A stretch of DNA of 64,000 bases. Source: Onchocerca volvulus. Its lineage: Eukaryota > Nematoda > Chromadorea > Rhabditida > Onchocercidae. The notes under the pieces are model-generated. The model searched no databases. It saw nothing but the letters and a program-made list of their open reading frames with translations, and was not told the origin of the DNA. Both the position numbers and the translations under genes were made by a program. The DNA is taken from the NCBI GenBank assembly GCA_000499405.2, contig HG738137.1, positions 2,542,001-2,606,000 on the forward strand, in the 5' to 3' direction. How positions within the stretch are numbered: position 1 is the stretch's first letter; every line of letters begins with the position of its first letter. Of the stretch, positions 53,783 through 64,000 are shown piece by piece.

Positions 53783-53982
53783 CTTTTCACCTTTACGCTA
53801 TAATCAATATATTATAAATTGTGTTGTGCTATGTTAAAATGGTGTAAATACTCATTTTGCGTTATGCTAACATGTAAATTATGCCATAGTTGACAAGTAG
53901 AAAACACGATCCCTATGTACTAAAGTTAACATGTTGTAAATTATATTTCTTTCCGCTATAAGTAAATTATCTCTTTGCGACA
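53783..53982 (-). repeat. dispersed satellite-like repeat, copy B (inverted)
   Basis: The reverse complement of this stretch aligns with 32844-33040: TAATTTACAACATGTTAACT, TTGTCAACTATGG, CATAGCACAACACAATTTA and TTGATTATAGCGTAAAGGT occur in the same order with similar spacing. Confidence 0.85.
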
Positions 53983-56113
53983 ACTATATTAGAGTTCACA
54001 ATAATAAAAAAAATTCACGATAAAAAGGATTATTATCTGTAAACCCTTTTTTCCATTCACTCTTCCTACCAATTCATTCATCGCACTTTTATCATCATTC
54101 ATTCAATTCTTTTCATTACACAACAAAATCATTTGTACCAATTTCCAATTCTCAACAAATACATCCCCAAATGACATGAATGATGATTCTTTTCTGCAGA
54201 AATTGAGTTGCTTGCCAAACTTCAATTAGTTAACACTAATTTTTCTTCCAAATATTTATGAAGAAAGCATAATACTGTGGTGATGAACGATGCAACGAAT
54301 GCACTGTAACTTCTACAAAAATGATGGAACTTATCTATTCAATTCTACTCTTTTTTTTTTTTTCCTAACTGTTTTGTGATACATTTTCCATTAACATATG
54401 ATTACAGAAGTAATAAGTAGAATTGTTTACTTTTCGTGGGTTAGATAACATTTCGAAATATTAGTGATTATATTCGCATTCCCTTACTATTCTCATGATA
54501 ATTTCAAACGAATTCACTTTTTATATATCGAGCCAGAAAATCACAAAAACTAATCAACATGTCCAGTTAATGCTCTGTTCTTCGTGATAGTTGGAATTTA
54601 AATATATATATTTGTGAATTTTGCAACCACTGCTACAAGAAAAATTCATTGTTTCCATAGTTTAGGCACATAAAGCTTAAAAGAAATTTAAAGATAGCAA
54701 AGCCGCTGCTCTTATAGAATTTCTTATTTCGACATTCCACTTCATCCTTCTGAGAGAATGTTTCATATTCTTCTGCCATTTTCTCGAATAATGATTATTC
54801 AAAGTGATTAGTCACTTACTTCAAAATATCCAGTATTTCAATATTACAGGAAGACTGTTAAGAATACAATGTAGTAAAAAAGCTGAGAATTTAGAAATTG
54901 GGTAATGAAAGTTTAGTAAACTAATCTAATGAATAAGATTCTTCCGATATATTCAATTAGATTGAGTGGCAAAATATCAATTTCAAAGTATTTAATGCCA
55001 TCAATACTAGAACATCATTTCTTGTTCAATCATTACTTGTGTAATATTGTCGGAAGGAGATAAAAGAATATCCCATGAAATGGTTTATTGAGTATGGACA
55101 AATTACATGTGAATAAATAAATAAAACAAATTTCTTTAAAGAAACACAAAAAAAAAAAGTCACTTAAGGATCATTTAGGGAAAGAAAGAGAGTGAAGATC
55201 CTGGAAATGAGTTGTCGGATTCAGAAGTCTAATTGCTCATTGAGTATCGATAATAATAAAATAAGAAATTAGTCTATTAAAAGTTACTACATAATGTATA
55301 TTAGCAGTTATTACATTTTTCGTTTTCAAGAAATAAGTTCTCTGCAGCACTTTCAAGTTTAATGTCGCACATTGCTTTTGTCCGGTAATTTCAGAATAAA
55401 AAACCAAGAATTAGAATTTATTGGAGTACTCAAGTACCACTAAAAAAAATTTCTTGCTTCATAAATATGCAGGTTATCATTATAGAACGCAAAAAAAAAA
55501 ATGGAGCAAAAGATGGCTTACGTTGAGAGAAATTCTCAGAATTTGAGTTCTACTGAGAGTTCACGTGATCTAGCAGATAATATCCGTTGAACTATACGGG
55601 AAGATGACAGAAGACCCTAGGATGATATCTGCTATCGTTAAGAGAAGTTCGATGAAAGCTTCAGTGAGAAAGTATGATGTCAGTATTTTTCATTCTCCTC
55701 AAATATTATTGCAAATATTCTTTTCATGCTTCTTCTCTTCTGTTAACATTTTTATTATTTCATCCTTTTATTTACGTTTTATTGGCAATAGTTTGTAAAT
55801 CTTTACCAAAAATTACGTGTTGTAAAACAAAAAGGGTTCACTCTCTTTTTAATTTTTAAATTTACAATTTGCAGTATCATTTCGAATGCAGAAAAAGTTT
55901 GGACAGGTTAAATGTGCACTTTTTCCCTTTGAACATATTACTATGTAATCACGCAACATATTTGCTCTTATCTCATTCGGTGATTCAAAACTATATAACA
56001 AGTATAGTTATTTCTATATACTTCATTTTTGAACCTCTATTCGCAAATAAAACTTAAATTAGTTATCATAACAAGTAGCCCTTGTTCATTGTTCAATATC
56101 CATTAATATTACA

Positions 56114-56190
56114 CGAGCTCTAAAACAAGAAGCTTTCCTCATCAGAAATTATTAGAGTTCTAAAACAAGCTTTTCTCATTAGAAATTATT
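56114..56190. repeat. short imperfect tandem duplication, about 39 bp
   Basis: GAGCTCTAAAACAAGAAGCT followed by TTCCTCATCAGAAATTATT is repeated as AGAGTTCTAAAACAAGCTTT followed by TCTCATTAGAAATTATT. Confidence 0.8.
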
Positions 56191-56950
56191 CTTCAGTAGG
56201 ACTGCCTACATGTCGAAATCGAGCTTAGAGCCATGTCTAAAACTGCACAGCTCGGAATCAAAATTATCCAGTAAAAAAAGAAAGTTATCGAATGAAAGTT
56301 GAAAATTTGATCGTTTGTAGAATGAGAATGTGTAATACATCATTTGACAATCAAATTTCTCATACTTTTATTTTTCATATCTATGTCGGAATAACCGAAG
56401 AAAATTTCGTACAGATGATTTGTAATTCTGTTAGATATGTCGAATCATTTCTTTGTTCTTAAATAGCTTTGTAACCCTTATCTATCTCAATGTCTATTTG
56501 CACCATCACGCGCGAACAAAGGCGCCCTCTTCTATCATTTTATACGAAGGATGTTAGCGGGAGGGATTTAATGCTCCGACTCGTTTTCGCCTTTTTTTAC
56601 ATTAATTAATTTGTCAATGAATTTGTTTTATTGACATTATTGGTTTATGATTGTTGGGCATCGTGTCGCGTGTCAAAATTTTCGTAATAAACGGTTTAAT
56701 TACCCAAGTTTGAAATCCGATCATGCCATGAGACATTTTTCCCGAAAATCTATGCTACTATTCTTTGTATTCGCGTTGAAGAATTAAATAAGTCTTAAAC
56801 TAATTTTTTTTCATTTACTGAAATACAAGATTTTTTCACGTCTTATCAAAGAATTAAATTTATTTAGTCTACTGACCAACATTTTTATGGGAATTAATTA
56901 GGTAATTTTCCCATGACAGGAGATTGAACTCATTTTTCTCAAAAAGCTTC

Positions 56951-57022
56951 CTCCCCGGCCGGGAATCGAACCCGGGTCTCGCACGTGACAGGCGCGGATA
57001 CTCACCACTATACTACCGAGGA
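56951..57022 (-). tRNA. tRNA-Asp (GTC)
   Basis: The minus strand folds as a cloverleaf: acceptor TCCTCGG pairs with CCGGGGA, the anticodon stem CGCGC/GTGCG closes the loop CTGTCAC (anticodon GTC), and the T arm is CCGGGTTCGATTCCCGG. The discriminator is G, as expected for tRNA-Asp. There is no intron and the internal promoter boxes are intact. Confidence 0.97.
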
Positions 57023-57059
57023 TCTTAGGGAGGGTTGACTCACCGTGTCTCATATCATC

Positions 57060-57600
57060 GATGAAAGCTGAATTGCTTGCATATGGATAGGGATGTCAAA
57101 AGGTCAAATAGTAGGTCAACGGCGAAATCAAAGGATGCAATCATGATAAACAAGAAGTGTTAAAGGTCACTTAGCGCCAAGTCAATTATTGTAAACAAAG
57201 GGTCAATCATTGTAAACAAGAAATATTGAAGATGAAATAGCGTGACATATTTTCAGAGAGGTCAACAAGCCGAAAAAATAAACATTTTTAGCACCATAAC
57301 GTTCCGATTCACTAATAAACAATAAACAAGGCGAAGTTAACCAATCATGAGGCAATACACCGGAATTTAGCCGAGATAGAGGTGCGTCGAAAGATTTAAA
57401 TGGTCAAGATTCGATTTGGAATCAGTTTAATTCAGCACATTTCGATAGTTCAGTAGCAGCAGTTCGACACAATTCGACAATAGCAGCAATTTCGAGGACA
57501 ATTTGACGGCACCAAAAGCTGCAATTCAACGACACAAGCAATAATTCAGAAGGAAGTAAGAGATCTTATTTAATGGTTGAGCGAAAGGAGAACGACAGTT
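57060..57600. repeat. repeat-rich block of unusual composition
   Basis: Just beyond the tRNA-Asp 5' end the sequence is less A+T-rich and full of short degenerate repeats: GGTCAAATAGTAGGTCAAC, GTCAATTATTGTAAACAAAG beside GGTCAATCATTGTAAACAAG, then at 57407-57555 a series of TTCGAY/TTCARC boxes (TTCGATAGTTCAGTAGCAGC, TTCGACACAATTCGACAATA). It might be the terminal repeat or leader of an old retroelement, but no element proteins were seen, so this is only a guess. Confidence 0.35.
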
Positions 57601-58020
57601 ATAAGGGATGAATGCAACATTGTAGCAAGCATTTGGGTGATTGTTCGAAGATTTACACCAAAAGTATTGGGGTCAAATGAAATGTCTGCAAACTATTTTG
57701 CGACTTTCAGTAAGTAGACGATTTGCTTGCTTGAATGAAGCATGGACATTGAATGTGTGCTTCAGGTGGATCACTTTTGGTAAGCAGAAGTGGTACTGTG
57801 GAATGAACCAAACGTTGAGTTAAAACTACGAAAAAAAAGCATAAAATTTCCAGGTTGATTTAAATTAAATTGTAAAACAAGGTTTCTAAGAAAAAAAAGA
57901 AAAGTTTTCGAGAGATATAAGCACCTATACGTTACCTAAAAAACATCGATAGTTGCTTTTATTTATTGATTTCTTTGGAGAGAATAAACGATACGATATG
58001 CTGTAACGATTAGCACTACA

Positions 58021-58240
58021 TATACAAAAAACTCAGAAAGTCTAAGGCCAAGGCAAATAGTTATGTATTTTGCTAAAAAGTCTATACAAAAAGAAGTTCC
58101 AGATATTGGACGGAACTTTGGTGACAAAGATTATGCTACTGTTAAACATGCAATAAAATAAATAGGAAATTTTATAAGAACTGACTCGAATTTTGCTAAC
58201 GGAATTAATCAGTTAAAAAAAAATGTTAAAGTAGACTTTT
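58021..58240 (+). pseudogene. dnaA: dnaA fragment of Wolbachia type, decayed
   Basis: The plus-strand frame starting at 58045 reads RPRQIVMYFAKKS, then PDIGRNFGDKDYATVKHAIK. This is domain IV of the bacterial replication initiator DnaA: the RPRQ helix-turn-helix entry and the signature IGRxFGxxDxxTVxHA that contacts the DnaA box. An in-frame TAA at 58159-58161 interrupts it, after which the same frame continues DSNFANGINQLKKN, resembling the usual DnaA C terminus. Upstream domains cannot be followed in one frame. No animal has dnaA; in a filarial genome the expected source is the Wolbachia endosymbiont. The piece is non-functional: truncated, stop-interrupted, with Tyr where DnaA normally has His in the signature. 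Confidence 0.85.
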
Positions 58241-61200
58241 TTAAGTTAGATTATGTACAGATCTTAGTACTACACTCGTCAAATTAAGGAAATTTGGTAA
58301 TTAATTTGATGTAGGAAAGGGAAAAGGAAAACGCCAGTTTTCTTAAATTTAATTTTAAGAAGTGAGGGGCTTTTATTTTGAAAAATATTTAGCAAAAAAC
58401 ATAGTGGGAAAAGTAATTTATTTAACAAAAAATCTCAGAGAATTTTCGGTATGGGAAAATAGATGCAGTCTTCATGACAAGAAAGAAAAATTCGCAAAAC
58501 CGATAATTTGGGAAATGTAAGAGTTGGTAATTGTTTCATTATATCTATCGCATCTTTGTTCAGTTACTAATACATTGTTTCCAAAATTGAATCAAACGGT
58601 ATTCTGTTTCAATATTGTGTCAAGTATTAAAGAACGCGACAGGTATAACAAAACAGGTTTGAATTTTGGGAAGCAGTGAATTTATGTTATGATGTAGCTT
58701 TAGAAATTAACATCAGTCCGCATTAAACGATTTTTTGCAGTATTATCTTATCAATATAATTAGAAAAAATACCAAATATCATTCAAATTGCTGAATTTTC
58801 ATGAAATTTGCTAAATTTGAAGCAATTAAACATGCAAATTAAGTCAGACAAAATTTCATTTCATTATTCAGACGGCAAAAAAAAAACCGGAACTTTATAA
58901 ACAGTTAAATTACAGTATGCTCTAAATTTTTTAGCTTTTTTAATAAAAATGGCTACAGTATTCTTAAAAGTAGTATTGTTCCGACTGAATTCCATCTTGG
59001 ATTTAGATTTTCCAAGTCGAATAATTGGAGCGGCTGATTTAACTCATTTGTTGATTGCATTTCGTACTCAAACAAGCGTATAATGGATAAATCCTGACGG
59101 GTAGATGAATGCATCGGCAAGCGAGATGATTTATTGACATTCTCGAGTTAACTCACATGATACATGATAGGTATCATTTCTTGACGCTCTCTGATCTGAA
59201 AGCACTGAAGAATCAACTTGGTCGGAACATGATCTTTATTTTATAAATGTTTCATCGAACGTCGAAATTCTGACAAATTTAACGATGATAAGTAGATGAT
59301 GAAAATTTAAATGTGAAATTGAGAAGCAGATTTTTCTATTATCTAAACTTCAAGATAGCACCAGAATCGCTTCTATTGCTCCATTTTCTTGCACGATGTT
59401 GAAGCGATACGTGGATTATTACAGATTCTTCAACACATTCTGATTCTTCATTCATATTCGTGCTTGAAACAAGTCGCGAAGCAATACCAAGAATCTACCG
59501 GAGAGAAATTTTTATCATAGGTCATTATGCCATTTTCACCAAACCAAAGATCGATATTAGTAAACGTGTTAACCTATATATACTGCTGAACAATGAAAAT
59601 GATTAAGAAATTGTATGATAAAGATTAAATTCGGATTTTATTTAAAATGAAATCTGAACTTGAATATTTTAAATTATATGCAAAAAATGTAAGTACAGGA
59701 AAATAATTAAAACGAAAAAGTTGTTGAATTGATATTTATAACAGCGTGACTAAGATATGTAAAAGAATCGGATAAATTTAGAAAAAGGTCAGAAGACAAA
59801 AGCTCAAATGAATTAATTAAAATTGACGATGAATTTGCTGAAGAATTAGTTGGCAAGGTCTTAAAAAAAAAGGTCTTCATACTAAATTGATATATTAAAT
59901 TGATTGATTTAAAGATATATTAGGAAATTAGGAATTTCAGTTTGAAATATCGAAAAAGATTTACAGATGTAAAATTGTTATTATATATATTATTTGTTTT
60001 AAAATTGTTGTTATATATATATTATTTATATTATTTGTTCTTTTTTTCAAAGAAATTTTAAAAGATTTTTGAAACGTTTCAAAACAACTAAGATTATTGC
60101 AAACAAAAAAGCAATAGAAAATAAATATATGAATAAATTTTAAAATTTTTAATGAAATTAAAGCAATTCAAAAATTCATGCATGCTTGCAACTTTTTGAG
60201 ACATTTTATTTTGTTTTTTGCTATTAAATATATTATGTTATTTTCGATAAATGAACGGAAGAAAAATAACGGTAATAGTAGAAAAATTGCAATCATAAAT
60301 TTTCCTGTAATTTTTTCTCTCAAAGATATATAAACAGGAAAAGTTAAAATAAAATCATTTATTCGTAGAATATTTTATTTCGAAGAAATTTTCGAAATTA
60401 TCTTCAAAAAACAATTTGAAATGGAAGTAAAGAGAATCAAGGAATGAGTAAAAGGAATAAGATAAATTTTAAAAAATGGAAAGGCAAGGGTAGAAAATTG
60501 TGAAAATTTCAAAAATTGTAATCAATTTAAATATACCAATGAACGTAGATACTGATAGAACGTAATTTGAACTTTTTTTTTTTTCAAATTTTCAATGATT
60601 TCTTTCGGTATTTTTTTTTGCTTGAAAAATGACGCTCTATTTTTGTTTTCTCTTTCTCTCGTTTCTTCTCGGGCAAAATATGATGCACATTAATTCATAT
60701 AAACAAGAATAAGACTTAAAAGAAATTTCAATAGCAAAAATCAATGCACTAACCATTGTTATATGGAAATTGGAAAAATAAGAAAAGTATCAATTTACTG
60801 AAAACAATTTATTATCATTTTTCATATAAGAACATAAAAACGAAAAAAAATCATCGAAAAATTGAAAAAATATTACAGTCCAAGTTCAAACTACACTTTA
60901 TCAGTGTGTACATCTATTGATACATCCAGATTGATTACAATTTTTGAAAAAAAAAAAATTTTGAAAAAATTTTCTCCTCTTACTACAACTTGCAAAATTT
61001 ATAACATGCGATTGGAAAATTAATAATTGTCTATTGATGCAAACTGAAATTTCTTTTTTTTTTTCTTTGCAAAAGATGAATTCCATTCTATTTTTAAAAT
61101 AAAATCGGTCAAATTAACGGAACAATCAATAGAAATTAATGAAAAAGTCTAAAAGAAATTTTAAAATATAAATCATATGGTAACAAAATATTATTTAACA

Positions 61201-61814
61201 AATTTTTCAAAAAGATTATAAATTAAATATATTTAAATCAATCAATAATATATTTTCAAAAATATCATAAATTAATTTTATATAATTGATTTGTGGCGAA
61301 ATGTTATGGTAATAATGTAATTCATGGCAGTTCAGTAACTGAATGGTGCAGTAGAAGAATAAAAAATCATGAAGAAAAAAAAAACGGGAATTGAAGGTAA
61401 AATGAAAGTCTTATCAAATAATATTTCCAATTTTAGCTTTCCCAAAAATTCCTAATTAAATTTAAAAAATTGGGAAAATTTTTGGCAACAAGATTCAATC
61501 ATGATGAAAAGCAATGATGTATGACCGATCATTATGTATGTTTCGTTTTCTATTTATTGATTTGTTGAACATTCTATCTACAACTGTGGATATGCTTAAA
61601 AATGTCCGAATGATCTTTAATTATGTAGAAATTCCTACATTACGCATTTTCTCTTTTTTTTACAGCAATTTTTATCAAACAAATATTATTGCCGATTTTT
61701 CTACTTCATACTCTCGTATTAATTAAATTCACTCCAACTTTGATCCGCCAGTGAAAGTTCATACATATGAATGTGATTATCAAGATAAGCAGAAAGTGAA
61801 ATCATAAAATCAAT
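58241..61814. other. A+T-rich region, no firm gene
   Basis: It may contain more decayed inserted DNA next to the dnaA remnant, but I cannot identify any. One 44-codon frame (58949-59083) is listed separately. From 59640 onward the sequence is extremely A+T-rich with ATATATT runs (near 59980-60040) and poly-A/T tracts. Confidence 0.45.
58949..59083 (+). CDS. 44-codon open frame near the dnaA remnant, unknown
   Basis: ATG to TAA, reading MATVFLKVVLFRLNSILDLD and then PSRIIGAADLTHLLIAFR. It is less A+T-rich than its flanks. I do not recognise it. It could be a remnant of the same inserted bacterial DNA, or chance. Confidence 0.2.
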   Translation: MATVFLKVVLFRLNSILDLDFPSRIIGAADLTHLLIAFRTQTSV

Positions 61815-62095
61815 CTATATAAATGAAAATGTAAATATTTGTTCCTACTCCTACATAGCTCTGCAAGTTCTTCACCGAATGCTTTCAAATTTTGCACTAC
61901 GCTGCATTCGAATAGGCGCATGCTTTTATATAGATATATCTACTTTTTTTTTTTGCCTGTCACACCTGTGACAGGTAAAAGTCAGCGAACCGAATTTTTT
62001 GTCCATCCCTACCCTATACCTTCATGAGGATCAAATTTATTGACTATGTCTACTTTCTGCATTAATCGGGAGCGAGCCAGGTTTCGCTGACCTTG
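61815..62095. mobile_element. possible non-autonomous mobile element remnant with hairpin
   Basis: TCTATATAAATGAAAATG followed by TAGCTCTGCAAGTTCTTCAC, CGAATGCTTTCAAATTTTGC and GCATTCGAATAGGCGCATG resembles the head of small dispersed elements found in many invertebrates. Further on lie a perfect 8-bp stem hairpin (CCTGTCAC at 61956-61963, GTGACAGG at 61968-61975) and GGGAGCGAGCCAGGTTTCGC. No transposase is present. The call rests on general resemblance only. Confidence 0.3.
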
Positions 62096-62333
62096 TTCAC
62101 TAATATATTAATAAATATTTCAGTAAATAAGCGAACGAATCTTATCCCTTCCAAAGTTATCTTGCTGACTGTTATCTAACGCTTATTTTAACTTACAAAT
62201 ACTGCTCTGTAATTTGAACAAAGATCGAGAGATAAATATTTTATACTATTCGATGCATTTTATGAATTTCAATTAATATATCTTCAATATAATATATCTT
62301 TTTTTTAGAAATGCTAGTAGACCCAAATTATTA

Positions 62334-63647
62334 TCATCGCCGGGTAGCTCGCAATACATGTCCACCACCTTCGAACGGTAAAGCACCACCGGATTTCTTC
62401 CCTTTCGCCGCTTCGGCCAATTCTTTCTCCATAAGTGAACGACATTTATACTCATACCTGAACAAGATAAACTTTTTAAACTACGTATTCATTCTTATAT
62501 TTAAATTTGATTTTAGTACATTAGGTAATTCCCCACTTGAAACTAGTCTAATGTTTCATCAGAATGCTGAAATACAAATTGTACAACTATGATGGGATGT
62601 ATTCTGGAACCTTTATCTAACCATAATTACGATCCTCTAGGGTAAAATAGTCATATACACTGATTCACCCAAATTAGATATCAGAAAAAATAAGTGGAAT
62701 GGTTGTATAATGATAAGGTTGTGATTTTACTAGGAAGGTTAAAACTGCCTAATATCTGAATGCATTACCAGGAGACGGAACTATATTAAATGATTCCCCA
62801 AAACCAAATTTCAATCTTAAATTAATTATAATATACATTTTCAGCAAAAGAAACAATATTTTTCTTTTATTATAGATGAAAAAAAAAAGAGCGGACCTTA
62901 CAAATTGCAATTTTCCGGGAATATAATTGGTATTAACAGTCAATTGCGGAAGTGATCGCTCAGCTGCTTCCATTTCAGTCAGTGAAGTTGTCGATGACTT
63001 TGATTTCCCGTCTAAACGATGACCCGTACCACAGAACGCTTTGAATCCGCTACCACTTTTCATCCCTCCTACATCCGCGGCTGGTGCTGATGATATCGAT
63101 AATGGCTGAAAATTCCATCTGCAGTTTTGCGAAAACTTAGTCATCGATAATCTATGCTCAAATAAGCATAAATTACCAAAAAAAGAAAAAAAGGAAACCA
63201 ATATATAACATAAAGTTGTTACGGACTTTTTGTCATGGTATCCAATATCTGAATAGGAGGTAAACTTTTGTTTTCCCCTCAATCACTGATACTACCAAGA
63301 ACAATCTAACACAATATCCTGCATTCTTGTCCTTTTTTCTTTAGCAAATTAAACTTAAAAAGTTAAGCTACAGTTCTTTAAAAGATATTTTCAATCATAA
63401 CAAAAGATAATTCATGCAGTATGTTATTTTAATAACGGTAACGGTCTTTCAAAATTTACAATTTGGAATACGAAAAATTACGATATGCGAAACCTACTGC
63501 TGCATTGGAGCTGGATGCTGCATTTGCACTGGGTTCAACGTAACCCTCTGGTGCATCAAATTCCACATTCATGTCACATTCGATGATTGAAACAGCTCTT
63601 CCAGGCTTTACCTCCATCACCAAAAATTCCAAAATTTGATCATTGTA
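62334..63647 (-). CDS. ufd-1: UFD1, ubiquitin recognition factor, 3' part (5' end outside window)
   Basis: UFD1 pairs with NPL4 as the ubiquitin-binding cofactor of the p97/CDC-48 unfoldase. Three exons are visible and join in phase: 63498-63647, 62897-63105 and 62334-62457, ending TGA at 62334-62336. The first reads [19 protein letters not shown] then [19 protein letters not shown], the end of the conserved UT3 fold. The second carries a p97-binding SHP box, [15 protein letters not shown]. The last carries a second SHP-like motif, [11 protein letters not shown], near the C terminus, as in other animal UFD1 proteins. An Ala/Ser-rich segment ([11 protein letters not shown]) separates UT3 from the SHP region. 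Upstream exons lie beyond 64000; 63648-64000 looks intronic. Confidence 0.92.
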
Positions 63648-64000
63648 CTAAAGAAACAAAAATTTTATTGGTATGAAAAAAATACTCCACAACACTTTAA
63701 GAATGGTAAGATATATATCTTCAAGCTTTATAGTAAACTTTATGAATAGAAATGAGGGGGAGAAATCTTCGTTATTCTTGTGAAATACTTGCATCCTGAC
63801 GCATTTCTGATTGAATTCAGGCATAAAAAAAAGGAAGAAAATCATTCCTAATGATAGAATTACTATGCAATATATTTTGGAATCCTGCAATTCAACTGAA
63901 TAAGGACAGAATTCAATGTTAAAGTAAGACATATCGTTTTGCTTGCATAGTTCAAACTTGCAAATTGAATGAAGGGATCTTCGTTATTCGCAGTTTAGTA

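Larger units (their letters stand above)
52921..56950. other. decarboxylase upstream region, no gene
   Basis: A 4-kb A+T-rich block containing copy B of the dispersed repeat and a short tandem duplication. Open frames near 55604-56057 are A+T-biased and hydrophobic by composition, without splice support. I saw no gene. Confidence 0.55.

Noticed and set aside
55604..56057. Overlapping hydrophobic plus-strand frames that look like membrane segments.
   Set aside because: Phe/Leu/Ile/Ser richness is what T-rich non-coding DNA encodes; there is no signal peptide plus domain pattern and no splice support.
61956..61975. Perfect hairpin considered as a bacterial-type terminator.
   Set aside because: It is in a eukaryotic chromosome with no bacterial gene next to it, and the T-run lies before rather than after the stem on the plus strand.

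Overview
The window is a piece of a nematode nuclear genome, most likely a filarial (spirurid) worm. The DNA is strongly A+T-rich. Genes are split by short introns with nematode-style TTTCAG acceptors, the proteins read as nematode orthologues of conserved animal genes, and one stretch is a decayed piece of a Wolbachia-type bacterial dnaA gene, as expected in a lineage that carries or once carried this endosymbiont. No bacterial operon, CRISPR array or intact transposon was seen. Exon coordinates below come from reading splice sites and checking that phases join; all five recognised genes stay in frame throughout.

Layout. (1) 1062-21109, minus: a complete 41-exon talin gene, 2538 codons plus stop, close to the vertebrate length. 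(2) 21110-25956: no convincing gene, with a (TAA)n tract. (3) 25957-28498, minus: a weak but phase-consistent gene model of small exons. (4) 29084-35961, minus: a four-exon gene for an unrecognised 193-residue Cys-rich membrane protein with signal peptide, one transmembrane helix and a Tyr/Pro-rich tail. (5) 35962-41161: mostly empty. (6) 41162-41233, minus: tRNA-Glu(CTC). (7) 42657-44835, minus: Rab11, five exons. (8) 47398-48999, plus: ribosomal protein L7, four exons. (9) 49416-52904, minus: an aromatic-amino-acid decarboxylase family enzyme, eleven exons, convergent with rpl7. (10) 56951-57022, minus: tRNA-Asp(GTC), followed by an unusual repeat-rich block and the dnaA remnant at 58021-58240. 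(11) 62334 to beyond the window end, minus: the 3' half of UFD1.

The genes are housekeeping or cell-biology loci with separate jobs: integrin-actin linkage, recycling-endosome traffic, translation, amine synthesis and the p97/UFD1 ubiquitin pathway. Nothing suggests a shared pathway. The points most worth a second look are the Wolbachia dnaA fragment, the unrecognised membrane protein, three GC-AG introns (one inside a tandem-duplicated block), a dispersed satellite-like repeat present in opposite orientations 20 kb apart, and the altered active-site neighbourhood of the decarboxylase.
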